Assembly (NCBI RefSeq): GCF_038050375.1
Contig: NZ_CP150886.1
Span: 682,001-746,000 of the forward strand
From: Okeanomitos corallinicola TIOX110
GTDB taxonomy: Bacteria; Cyanobacteriota; Cyanobacteriia; Cyanobacteriales; Nostocaceae
DNA length: 64,000 nt
Direction: 5' to 3'
Shown here: piece after piece, positions 34,850-41,869 of the stretch
Layout of the letters: each line of letters opens with the position of its first letter
How positions within the stretch are numbered: position 1 is the stretch's first letter
Notes under the pieces: generated by a model
The model's input: the letters and a program-made list of their open reading frames with translations, nothing else
Databases searched by the model: none
What the model was told of the DNA's origin: nothing
Translations under genes and position numbers: made by a program

Positions 34850-35915
34850 GTTGTTTATATGCCAGTAAATTCTTTTTTAACTGAGGTTTTACGTTTTTAT
34901 TATTGATATCATCTACTGCTTCCCATGTTCCCCAATTTAATGATTTTTGCTGATTGACATGATGAATAAATTGTAAAATTGATTGATCTGCTTTGGTGGG
35001 ATTTTGGAAATTAAATTCAATGGTTTCAAATACTTGGGTATCTCCTTTTGCAAAGTAATTACCAACTCTTTGGGTTAACCATAATAAAATTGGATTTATC
35101 AAACATCCTAAAATTCCCTGACGTTTGGGAGTTACTAAAATTGTCTGTCCTTCGGTTTTTCCTCCCTCTATCATTCGCAGGGAAAATATTATATAAAAGT
35201 GCAGAAAATCAGGACCTAATGTTACAGTACCAGTGCTACCATACCAGTAACACATACTATAAGTAACTTGTTCTTTATACAAAGGACGAACGAGACGAAT
35301 AAACCAAGAATCATTACCTCCTCGTGTAGTATTACTAAAAGTAATGGCGTTATTATTTAAACTTTGAGAATCAAAAATAATTTCTAACGGTAGATTGTGA
35401 ACTGTGTTAAAATGGTGAGCATCAATGGCATTAATTAGTAACACATTGGGATGACAATTTTTAATAAATTTAGTTCCCAACATATAATTACATTCTACCT
35501 GTTCTAATTCGGGAACAAAGGGTAATACATTTGCTTTTTCTTCCCCCACCCAAACCCAAATCATCCCGTATTTTTCTGCTGTTTCCCAAGTCTTTATATA
35601 CACAGGTAAGGGTTTTTCTAAAGAAGGAATTTCTACACAATTTCCGCTTTCATCATATTTCCAATTATGAAAAAAACAACGAATATCATTACCTTCTACC
35701 TTTCCCTCTGCTAAATGCGCTCCCATGTGTGGACAATAAGCGTCTACGGCTTTTACTTCTCCACTAAATCCTCGATAAATCGCTAAATTTCTACCTAATA
35801 AAGTTACAGGTTTAACTTTACCAAGTTTTAATTTTTTTGATGGTAAAGCCCAGTACCAACCTTCTATAAATTGCATGGAATTATTAAAATTAGTCTTTAG
35901 GATTGTAGATGCCAT
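34833..35915 (-). CDS. Rieske [2Fe-2S] oxygenase (copy 2)
   Basis: 360 residues from the ATG at 35915 (MASTILKTNF), 6 bp after the upstream GNAT-like stop; the longer frame to 35972 would overlap that gene. Rieske ligands are C61xH63 (YCPHMG) and C80xxH83 (CFFHNW); catalytic iron is at D165xxH168xxxxH173 (AIDAHHFNTVH). The GWYWALPSKKL start and ETAEKYGMIWVW are shared with copy 3, so the two are paralogues of the KshA/Neverland-like type. It is part of an operon with the GNAT-like and ferritin-like genes. Confidence 0.9.
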   Translation of the reverse strand: MASTILKTNFNNSMQFIEGWYWALPSKKLKLGKVKPVTLLGRNLAIYRGFSGEVKAVDAYCPHMGAHLAEGKVEGNDIRCFFHNWKYDESGNCVEIPSLEKPLPVYIKTWETAEKYGMIWVWVGEEKANVLPFVPELEQVECNYMLGTKFIKNCHPNVLLINAIDAHHFNTVHNLPLEIIFDSQSLNNNAITFSNTTRGGNDSWFIRLVRPLYKEQVTYSMCYWYGSTGTVTLGPDFLHFYIIFSLRMIEGGKTEGQTILVTPKRQGILGCLINPILLWLTQRVGNYFAKGDTQVFETIEFNFQNPTKADQSILQFIHHVNQQKSLNWGTWEAVDDINNKNVKPQLKKNLLAYKQHEFNI

Positions 35916-35920
35916 AATAG

Positions 35921-36661
35921 TTAAATCAAAATATAATCTTGGACAATTTCTAAGGATGATTTTCCATTCCACATCCGTTTTCCAGCACGGGTAAGATTAT
36001 CATAAGTAAATTCAGTTATACACACTAATTCATCTCCATTGATATGTCCTGGATTTTTTTGTGTGAAAAACTGAATATGAGGATTTTTTTCTCTTCCTGA
36101 TGGTATTTCAATCAACCCTTCTCTTAAAGTTTGTGGATAAGGAAAACGAACTATACCAGATGTTTCTTCATAAAAATCACCATAGTATTGTTTAGCTAAA
36201 CTACCCATGATATTTTCAATATCTATAGGTGTTTTCAAATTATAACGTGGATAAAAATCCTGCCAAAATGTAGGGAGAAAACGATAAGTTCTAAACCCAG
36301 AACAAATTAATAACCAATATAGTTTTTGAACAGAATATTGATGACGGAGAAATTTAATAGCTGCAACCCAACTTTGTGGTAATGTTACACTTGACCAAGC
36401 ACTAGGATCAACTATGGTATCACCGGAATAAACCACACTAATTTTTTCACCATTAATAGTTTTTTGGCAGAAATTAAGAGTAGAAAATCCTTGGAGTGTA
36501 TTAGATGTTTCATTTTTTAATAATAACACCCAGTTTTTACGTTTTAGGTCAATTTCAAAAGCATTCCAGGTGATACCTTGAAAGTGATTTTGCAGCAGCA
36601 TATACATAGCTGTGCGATCGCTTGACTGCAAATTCTCTACAGGAATAAGTAAGCTTTTCAT
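35921..36661 (-). CDS. GNAT-like protein, function unknown
   Basis: 246 residues starting ATG at 36661. The N-terminal half reads like a GNAT fold (DRTAMYMLLQNHF, NTLQGFSTLNFCQKTINGEKISVVYSGDTIV with beta-strands and a turn). The canonical acetyl-CoA loop RxxGxG/A is not evident, so acyltransfer is an inference. The rest (WQDFYPRYNLKTPIDIENIM and after) is unlike anything I recognise. It is the first gene of an operon with Rieske copy 2 and the ferritin-like protein. Two 39-bp direct repeats lie upstream. Confidence 0.5.
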   Translation of the reverse strand: MKSLLIPVENLQSSDRTAMYMLLQNHFQGITWNAFEIDLKRKNWVLLLKNETSNTLQGFSTLNFCQKTINGEKISVVYSGDTIVDPSAWSSVTLPQSWVAAIKFLRHQYSVQKLYWLLICSGFRTYRFLPTFWQDFYPRYNLKTPIDIENIMGSLAKQYYGDFYEETSGIVRFPYPQTLREGLIEIPSGREKNPHIQFFTQKNPGHINGDELVCITEFTYDNLTRAGKRMWNGKSSLEIVQDYILI

Positions 36662-36730
36662 TATTCGGTAATTACTTGAAATATATTGATAACGGGTCTT
36701 AAATAAAACTGTAGCGATTGCAGAATTAAA

Positions 36731-36769
36731 GTTACACAGTCCTGTGACAGATTTTAAAATGGTTATCTA
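36731..36769. promoter_or_regulatory. Direct-repeat element copy A (possible operator)
   Basis: A 39-bp unit beginning GTTACACAGTCCTGTGACAG is repeated 86 bp downstream with 4 mismatches. It contains the palindrome CACAG-TC-CTGTG. It lies 70 bp upstream of the GNAT-like start codon (minus strand), where an activator or repressor could bind. Confidence 0.5.
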
Positions 36770-36816
36770 CACTACAATAATTTATTCAGATTTCCCCTTA
36801 CTTCTAAAGATTTCCA

Positions 36817-36855
36817 GTTACACAGTTATGTGACAGATTTAAAAATGGTTATTTA
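36817..36855. promoter_or_regulatory. Direct-repeat element copy B (possible operator)
   Basis: Second 39-bp copy, beginning GTTACACAGTTATGTGACAG. The palindrome is degraded by one mismatch in the arm (CACAG-TT-ATGTG). Copies A and B are in the same orientation, 86 bp apart (about eight helical turns), which fits paired protein sites on one face of the DNA. Confidence 0.5.
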
Positions 36856-36869
36856 TATTCCTTCATATC

Positions 36870-37892
36870 CTATTTTTTAGAGAAGTCGGGGATCTGAACT
36901 TCATTTTTTGACCATTGAGATGGTTCTAACTTGTTAACATACTGCATATATTCAGCTAGTGGTTGATCAATTTTTAACAGCAACTGAGGGTTAAATTGAA
37001 TATTATCATAAATTTTGCCATCTTCATCTCTGAGCATATAGTAAGCTAAACGAGTACAAAATAACAAAAATTTACTAATCAAAAAACCTAAAATACCTGG
37101 TCGTTTTTCTGTGACATAAATTGGTTGAATCTTTGTTTTTCTTGGTGTAATGGGAGTATAAGCATAAATCAGATGTAAAGGAGGGAAAAGTCTCACATTT
37201 TTCATCATAGTTAATAGACCTATACAACCATCTGCATAGCGCATAGAATATTGATATTTAGAACCTAAAAACTTTTTACCTAATCTTTCTCGCCAAGTAG
37301 TTTGGGGAAATTCTCCCACCATTGTAAAATCAATTGTTGTCCCTAATTGACTACGATTTAAAGATAATTCCATTTCAATATCTAAATGATGAATAGTTCG
37401 TAAATGTTGAGCATCAATTCCATTCATCATACAGATGTGATAATGGCAATTTCTCGTAAATGCTTGATCAGGTTCTGCGACTAATTCTTTACCTTTTAAT
37501 TCATCAAATTCTACTAAATTTTCTAGTGCATTCCTATCAGGATAAACCCAAATAAATCCATACTTTTCTGCTGTTGCATAAGATTTAACTTTGGCTTTTT
37601 TAGGAATTTCTGATTGACAGGGAATATCTTCACAAATTCCGTCTTTATCAAATGCCCAATGATGAAAAACACAACGAATTAAATTACCATCAACCTTACC
37701 AATTCCTAAATCCGTTCCCAAGTGCGGACAGTAAGCATCTAAAGCCCTAACTTGTCCATCTTCACCACGAAAAATAACAATCTTTTGACCACATAATTCT
37801 ACCGATTTAGCCTGTTTTTTAGGAATTTCCTGACTAGCACAAGCAATATACCAGCCTTTAGCTACGATATCCCAATTATTGAATATTTGCAT
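36870..37892 (-). CDS. Rieske [2Fe-2S] oxygenase (copy 3)
   Basis: 340 residues. Rieske ligands are C55xH57 (YCPHLG) and C74xxH77 (CVFHHW); catalytic iron is at D160xxH163xxxxH168 (GIDAQHLRTIH). It is a paralogue of copy 2 (same GWY start, DAYCPH, YGFIWVY). It overlaps the end of the Mpo1-like gene by 17 bp and is co-translated with it. The last eight residues (QIPDFSKK) are encoded by a half-copy of the GATCCCCGACTTCT repeat family. The substrate is unknown; the family acts on sterol-like, chlorophyll-like and other hydrophobic molecules. Confidence 0.9.
   Translation of the reverse strand: MQIFNNWDIVAKGWYIACASQEIPKKQAKSVELCGQKIVIFRGEDGQVRALDAYCPHLGTDLGIGKVDGNLIRCVFHHWAFDKDGICEDIPCQSEIPKKAKVKSYATAEKYGFIWVYPDRNALENLVEFDELKGKELVAEPDQAFTRNCHYHICMMNGIDAQHLRTIHHLDIEMELSLNRSQLGTTIDFTMVGEFPQTTWRERLGKKFLGSKYQYSMRYADGCIGLLTMMKNVRLFPPLHLIYAYTPITPRKTKIQPIYVTEKRPGILGFLISKFLLFCTRLAYYMLRDEDGKIYDNIQFNPQLLLKIDQPLAEYMQYVNKLEPSQWSKNEVQIPDFSKK
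36879..36895. repeat. Half-copy of GATCCCCGACTTCT palindrome inside Rieske copy 3
   Basis: AGAGAAGTCGGGGATCT, one arm of the dispersed palindrome seen at 23626, 47144 and 49527, lies in the coding end of Rieske copy 3 and encodes its terminal residues. Confidence 0.8.
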
Positions 37893-38310
37893 GATTTTTT
37901 ATTAAATAATTGTTTAATATTTCCTGTCTTTGATAAATATCATCTTGATATTTACCCATCAAAACCCTAAGCAACATTTTACCCAAACAATAGGAAGCTC
38001 TCCAAGAAAATATAGCATCTTGTTGATCAATATGGCTAGGTTCAAATAAAATATGTCCTAATAATCCTATTAACTGTGTTAAAGGTAAACCTAAAAGCAA
38101 CCAGAGGTTTTGTAATTTCCAAGTTAGAAAAAGTAAACAATAAAAAAATAAGATGCCAAGAATATGTAAACTAATATTAATAGGATGCTGATGTTTGAGA
38201 ACAAAAATATCCCAGTAGTCAGTAAAAGGATGATCAGTGATTTGATTATTGATTTTACTTCTTGTTTGATTTATTAAATTTTGTTGAGGATGGTAATTGA
38301 TGTTATTCAT
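37876..38310 (-). CDS. Mpo1-like (DUF962) membrane protein
   Basis: 144 residues with about two hydrophobic hairpins (SLHILGILFFYCLLFL and LLLGLPLTQLIGLLGHILF). The signature DYWDIFVLKHQHPINISLH with H40, H42 and H49, plus GHILFEPSH (H86), is that of the DUF962/Mpo1 family. Yeast Mpo1 is an Fe(II) dioxygenase that shortens 2-hydroxy fatty acids by one carbon. It heads the operon and overlaps Rieske copy 3. Together with the fatty-acid hydroxylase at 29700-30452 it hints at acyl-chain oxidation. Confidence 0.72.
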   Translation of the reverse strand: MNNINYHPQQNLINQTRSKINNQITDHPFTDYWDIFVLKHQHPINISLHILGILFFYCLLFLTWKLQNLWLLLGLPLTQLIGLLGHILFEPSHIDQQDAIFSWRASYCLGKMLLRVLMGKYQDDIYQRQEILNNYLIKNHANIQ

Positions 38311-38436
38311 ATTTCAGTTTTCAGCAGTTATTGAATATCAAAAGATAAACATTATCAATTAATAATTGTAGTGCGGACATCTGCCCGATAGAATTATACA
38401 AATTAAACGTACAAGCACATATGAGACACAAATTTT

Positions 38437-39489
38437 TTAAGGCTCATAAAGTTCTGATTCACAGACTATTCCTTCACCTTTGCAACCTTTTGCAAATTTT
38501 CGATTTCTACCTAACAAATAAATTTTATTATCCTTAATCAGAATTCCATCTCCCTCTACAAATATCAATGGGTTAGTAAATTTGCCTTCATAAATCACAG
38601 AAGTATTTTGAGTGCCAATAATTTTAACTATCGCATTACCATCATCCTTAATTGTAATTGTTTGACCAGTCCCACTACCACCCAAAAAGTTATAGTATCT
38701 AGTGCCTATAAATGGCAATATTTCTGGAGTTTTCCAGCCATTTTCGGAACAAACAGCGGGTTTACCTTGAGGTGCAAGAGTTGATAAACACCAATAATTT
38801 TGACGAGCAGATAAAACGCCATTTTTAATATACTTTAAATCATTAATAGATTGCCAAGATTGTTTTCCCTCCTCATCATAATATCGGTATTGTTTTCCTT
38901 TAACTTCTAAACCTTGACCTGTTCCTCCTAAAGCATAATAACCATCAGCAATTTTTGGGGTTGAACTTTGTTGAATAATATTTGAATTTTTCTCAATCCA
39001 CCATTTTTTGACAAACCTTATTTTATTTTCATATCCCCTTGTTATGGCAGTAACTACTAACAATTCGCCTTCATCATTCACAAATTCAAACCGACAAGCA
39101 CCCTCACCAGAACCAGCACAGTCTTTAATTTCTTGATATCCTAAATCAAATAATTCCTTAACAACTGGAGAGCGTAAATTAGGCTGTTCACCTTGTAAAT
39201 TAGGTCGCCATCCTTGCTGCATAATTAATATTCTTGCTTCCCGATAAACCATATTTGTTTGTAGAGAAACTTGATTATTTTGATTAGCGTAAATTTGTTG
39301 ATTTTTATGATTAATTTCTACAATATTTCTATTTACAGAAATATTCTTCATGCTATTTTGTAATGTAGCTGTTTGTTGTTTGTTATCCGTAGCGAAACTT
39401 TGATCATTAATTGCCATTATTCCTGTAATACTGGCAAGAATAGCGATGTTGAGGCAAGAAATATGATATACTTTTTTTGGTTGTTGCAT
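38437..39489 (-). CDS. Secreted cyanobacterial protein of unknown function
   Basis: 350 residues with an N-terminal hydrophobic signal (ISCLNIAILASITGIMAIND). Residues 83-155 hold a conserved cyanobacterial motif: YREARILIMQQGWRPNLQGE, LFDLGYQEIKDCAGSGEGAC and FEFVNDEGELLVVTAITRG, with disulfide-type cysteines. The C-terminal 170 residues are Gly-rich beta repeats (YYALGGTGQGLEVKGKQYRY, YYNFLGGSGTGQTITIKDDG) that look like an internal duplication. Probably periplasmic. It lies 126 bp downstream of the oxygenase cluster's first gene on the same strand; a link is uncertain. Confidence 0.6.
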   Translation of the reverse strand: MQQPKKVYHISCLNIAILASITGIMAINDQSFATDNKQQTATLQNSMKNISVNRNIVEINHKNQQIYANQNNQVSLQTNMVYREARILIMQQGWRPNLQGEQPNLRSPVVKELFDLGYQEIKDCAGSGEGACRFEFVNDEGELLVVTAITRGYENKIRFVKKWWIEKNSNIIQQSSTPKIADGYYALGGTGQGLEVKGKQYRYYDEEGKQSWQSINDLKYIKNGVLSARQNYWCLSTLAPQGKPAVCSENGWKTPEILPFIGTRYYNFLGGSGTGQTITIKDDGNAIVKIIGTQNTSVIYEGKFTNPLIFVEGDGILIKDNKIYLLGRNRKFAKGCKGEGIVCESELYEP

Positions 39490-39589
39490 AAAATGTTAAC
39501 TTCAACAAATAATTAACTTTCAATATTAATGACTCATTAATTATACTGAAAGTTTCTGTATTTAATATTTTTCTTAACAAAAACTTATC

Positions 39590-39682
39590 ATGTCAAAATC
39601 TACCATTATGTACTGGAATCCTCTAAACCCAGACAACAATGATCAATGGCAACGCAAGCAGATTGTATATGAAGGTACATAA
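39590..39682 (+). pseudogene. Short gene fragment (possible cupin-type N-terminus)
   Basis: An ATG frame of 30 codons reads MSKSTIMYWNPLNPDNNDQW and ends in a stop after KQIVYEGT. The YWNPLNPDNNDQW start recalls the N-terminus of longer cyanobacterial cupin-like proteins, but no continuation is found in any frame downstream. It is probably a relic. The surrounding 310-bp spacer (39490-39799) otherwise holds nothing recognisable. Confidence 0.35.
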
Positions 39683-39799
39683 CCGAGATTGATACCTAGA
39701 CAAAAAGATACTTTTGCCCTGACTTCTGCTGTATATATAAAATTTTGATACTTGTCCTATGGGGTGAATTTTAATAATACAAAATCGCAGAAATTAAAA

Positions 39800-40048
39800 C
39801 TACAAACTAGATGCATTTAATATATCCATTACTGCATTGATAAATTTTTCACCCCAAATACTTGATAGTAAACCACACAAAATAATTAACAATGATGCAA
39901 TACCTACTTGAAATAGGCTTAAATTGGTAGATGAACCATACAAAATGGGAATACTGACAACAAAAGCACCAAGGGTAGCACCCCCAATAAATCTGTAAAT
40001 AGCCTTGAGAGAAAAACTTTGTTGAGAATTATTATTATCAATAGTCAT
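39800..40048 (-). CDS. Small membrane protein, unknown
   Basis: 82 residues with two membrane helices (FIGGATLGAFVVSIPILYG and LFQVGIASLLIILCGLLSSI). The N-terminus is polar (MTIDNNNSQQSFSLK) and the start codon is ATG at 40048. No family is recognised. The closest gene is the amidohydrolase 100 bp upstream on the same strand, past a TCTGCGT repeat. Confidence 0.55.
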   Translation of the reverse strand: MTIDNNNSQQSFSLKAIYRFIGGATLGAFVVSIPILYGSSTNLSLFQVGIASLLIILCGLLSSIWGEKFINAVMDILNASSL

Positions 40049-40118
40049 TACAAGTACCTTTCCTGTTTATAACCTACCTATAAATGCAACCTTAACATAA
40101 AAATTTAATTCTTGTAAC

Positions 40119-40142
40119 TCTCTCTGCGTCTCTGCGTGAAAT
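40119..40142. repeat. TCTCTGCGT tandem repeat
   Basis: CTCTCTGCGTCTCTGCGTGA, two units of the repeat family that also gave the AurF-like C-terminus. It abuts the stop of the amidohydrolase gene. Confidence 0.75.
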
Positions 40143-40145
40143 AAC

Positions 40146-41852
40146 TCAAACAGGAAACAAAACATCCCCCAACTTTTCCCTTCCCAAAACATCACTAACT
40201 TCCCCATTATTAACAACCTTTACCCCATTAATAAAAACCGCTTTTATTATTTCCTCAGAACCCCGTTTTACCATCCGCATTTCCCCATCTAAAACCGGAT
40301 CTGATATTTGCAATTGGGGACTCAAAGGTTGATTTAAACCCAAAGGATCAATTAATAATAAATCAGCTTTTGCACCAACTTTAATTACCCCCGTATTTAA
40401 ACGAAACCATTCAGCAGGTTCTCCCGTAACTCGATAAATTGCAGCTTCAGGAGCTAAAAAATTAGTAGCAATTGCTTGTTTTAATAAAGATATTGCTCCA
40501 TCATAATAACCCAAATTACGAACATGAGCGCCAGCATCAGTAAACCCAGGGAAAATATGCGGATGTTTCATCATTTTTAAGCGAGGTTTTAAGCGATCAT
40601 TTGCTCCTGTTGCTACCCAACGTAAATCAGTATCATATTTTTGTAATGCGTCAATAAAAAACGTTAAAGGTTCTTGTTTTTGTTGGTGAGCAATTTCTGT
40701 AAAAGTCAAACCTTCCCAGCTTTTTTCAGGACATTCTACAACTTCCATTAACTCTAATTGCCGATGAAATGCTGGATATTTTTTATTATTCCACTCTTGA
40801 ATAAATTGATCACAAAAACTTTCAGATTTCCATAATTCTAATCTTTCCTGTCTTGACTGACAACTATTCAGTTTTGCTCCGGTAGTAAATTCTTCAAATA
40901 AAGGTGTAACCGCACCATCAGAAAAAATTGTAAATGGTTCGGTTAAGGTTTGAAAACGAGTATTACCTTGTAAAATGCGATTCCAAATAAATAGGATAGG
41001 GGCAAACATTCGCCACATTTTGCGGTTATGAACAGCATCTAAAGCCGAGAGAACTGTTAACCGTAGTGGTTTTTTAATTATCCCTAAACTCATCCATAAA
41101 ATTTCTAAAAATGAACCTATTTTTTTAATGTTAGGTGTAACTTGAAAAACTAGATCCCGCTGCTGACATAAATTAGCTAACATCGCATATTCTTTAAATT
41201 TGGCGTGTTGAGAAGGAATACTATCACCTTGCCATTCTCCACTCATTCTGTGCCAGGGAAACATATCAATAGAAATACCAATAAAACCTGCTTCTAGAGC
41301 ATCAGCAGCAATGCGTTCCATGATTTTTAATTCAAATTTACTGGGTTGTTTTTTTAAACTTCTTTCTAAACCCATGACGTGAGCGCGTAAAGCACTATGG
41401 CCAAATAATGGGGCAATATTTGCACCTAATGGTAATGTTTGTAAATGCTGTAAATATTCTGCTGGAGTTTGCCAAGAAAGAGATTTATCTAACCATTTAG
41501 CAATTAATGTATGAGATAAAGTCTCTACTCTTTGGAAAATATCTGCTAACATTTGTGGTTCACCAATGGCAACAGATAAACTACAATTACCAATAACTAC
41601 GCTAGTAACTCCATGACGTACTGATTCACTCAAACCCGGTGCAATTTCTAATTCTAAATCGTAGTGTGTATGAATGTCTATAAAGCCCGGTGTCACCCAT
41701 AAATTAGTTGCGTCTATTATTTCATGAGCTTGGGAAGTTATGAATGGGGAAATGGTGACAATACGGCCGTTTTCAATACCTATATCTTGAAGTATTGGGG
41801 GAGAACCTAAACCATCGAATTTTAAACCGTTTTTGATGATTAAATCTAGCAT
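40146..41852 (-). CDS. N-acyl-D-amino-acid deacylase-like amidohydrolase
   Basis: 568 residues. The metal-binding HxH motif reads GFIDIHTHYDLELEIAPGL at about residue 57-75, followed by HGVTSVVIGNCSLSV, typical of D-aminoacylases and dihydroorotase-like amidohydrolases. The C-terminal metal/active-site region is HPHIFPGFTDAGAHVRNLG and the family TGVIKVGAKADLLLIDPLG. It is in an operon with a glycosyltransferase and an NTF2-like protein (spacings 17 and 8 bp or so). It may cleave an N-acyl amino acid, possibly of lipid origin. Confidence 0.85.
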   Translation of the reverse strand: MLDLIIKNGLKFDGLGSPPILQDIGIENGRIVTISPFITSQAHEIIDATNLWVTPGFIDIHTHYDLELEIAPGLSESVRHGVTSVVIGNCSLSVAIGEPQMLADIFQRVETLSHTLIAKWLDKSLSWQTPAEYLQHLQTLPLGANIAPLFGHSALRAHVMGLERSLKKQPSKFELKIMERIAADALEAGFIGISIDMFPWHRMSGEWQGDSIPSQHAKFKEYAMLANLCQQRDLVFQVTPNIKKIGSFLEILWMSLGIIKKPLRLTVLSALDAVHNRKMWRMFAPILFIWNRILQGNTRFQTLTEPFTIFSDGAVTPLFEEFTTGAKLNSCQSRQERLELWKSESFCDQFIQEWNNKKYPAFHRQLELMEVVECPEKSWEGLTFTEIAHQQKQEPLTFFIDALQKYDTDLRWVATGANDRLKPRLKMMKHPHIFPGFTDAGAHVRNLGYYDGAISLLKQAIATNFLAPEAAIYRVTGEPAEWFRLNTGVIKVGAKADLLLIDPLGLNQPLSPQLQISDPVLDGEMRMVKRGSEEIIKAVFINGVKVVNNGEVSDVLGREKLGDVLFPV

Positions 41853-41869
41853 TTATAATCCTGTTTATA

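Noticed and set aside
26589-38310. Saxitoxin-type (sxt) cluster
   Set aside because: SxtD-like desaturase and Rieske genes recall it, but sxtA, amidinotransferase, carbamoyltransferase and other core genes are absent and the Rieske sequences do not look like SxtT or SxtH.
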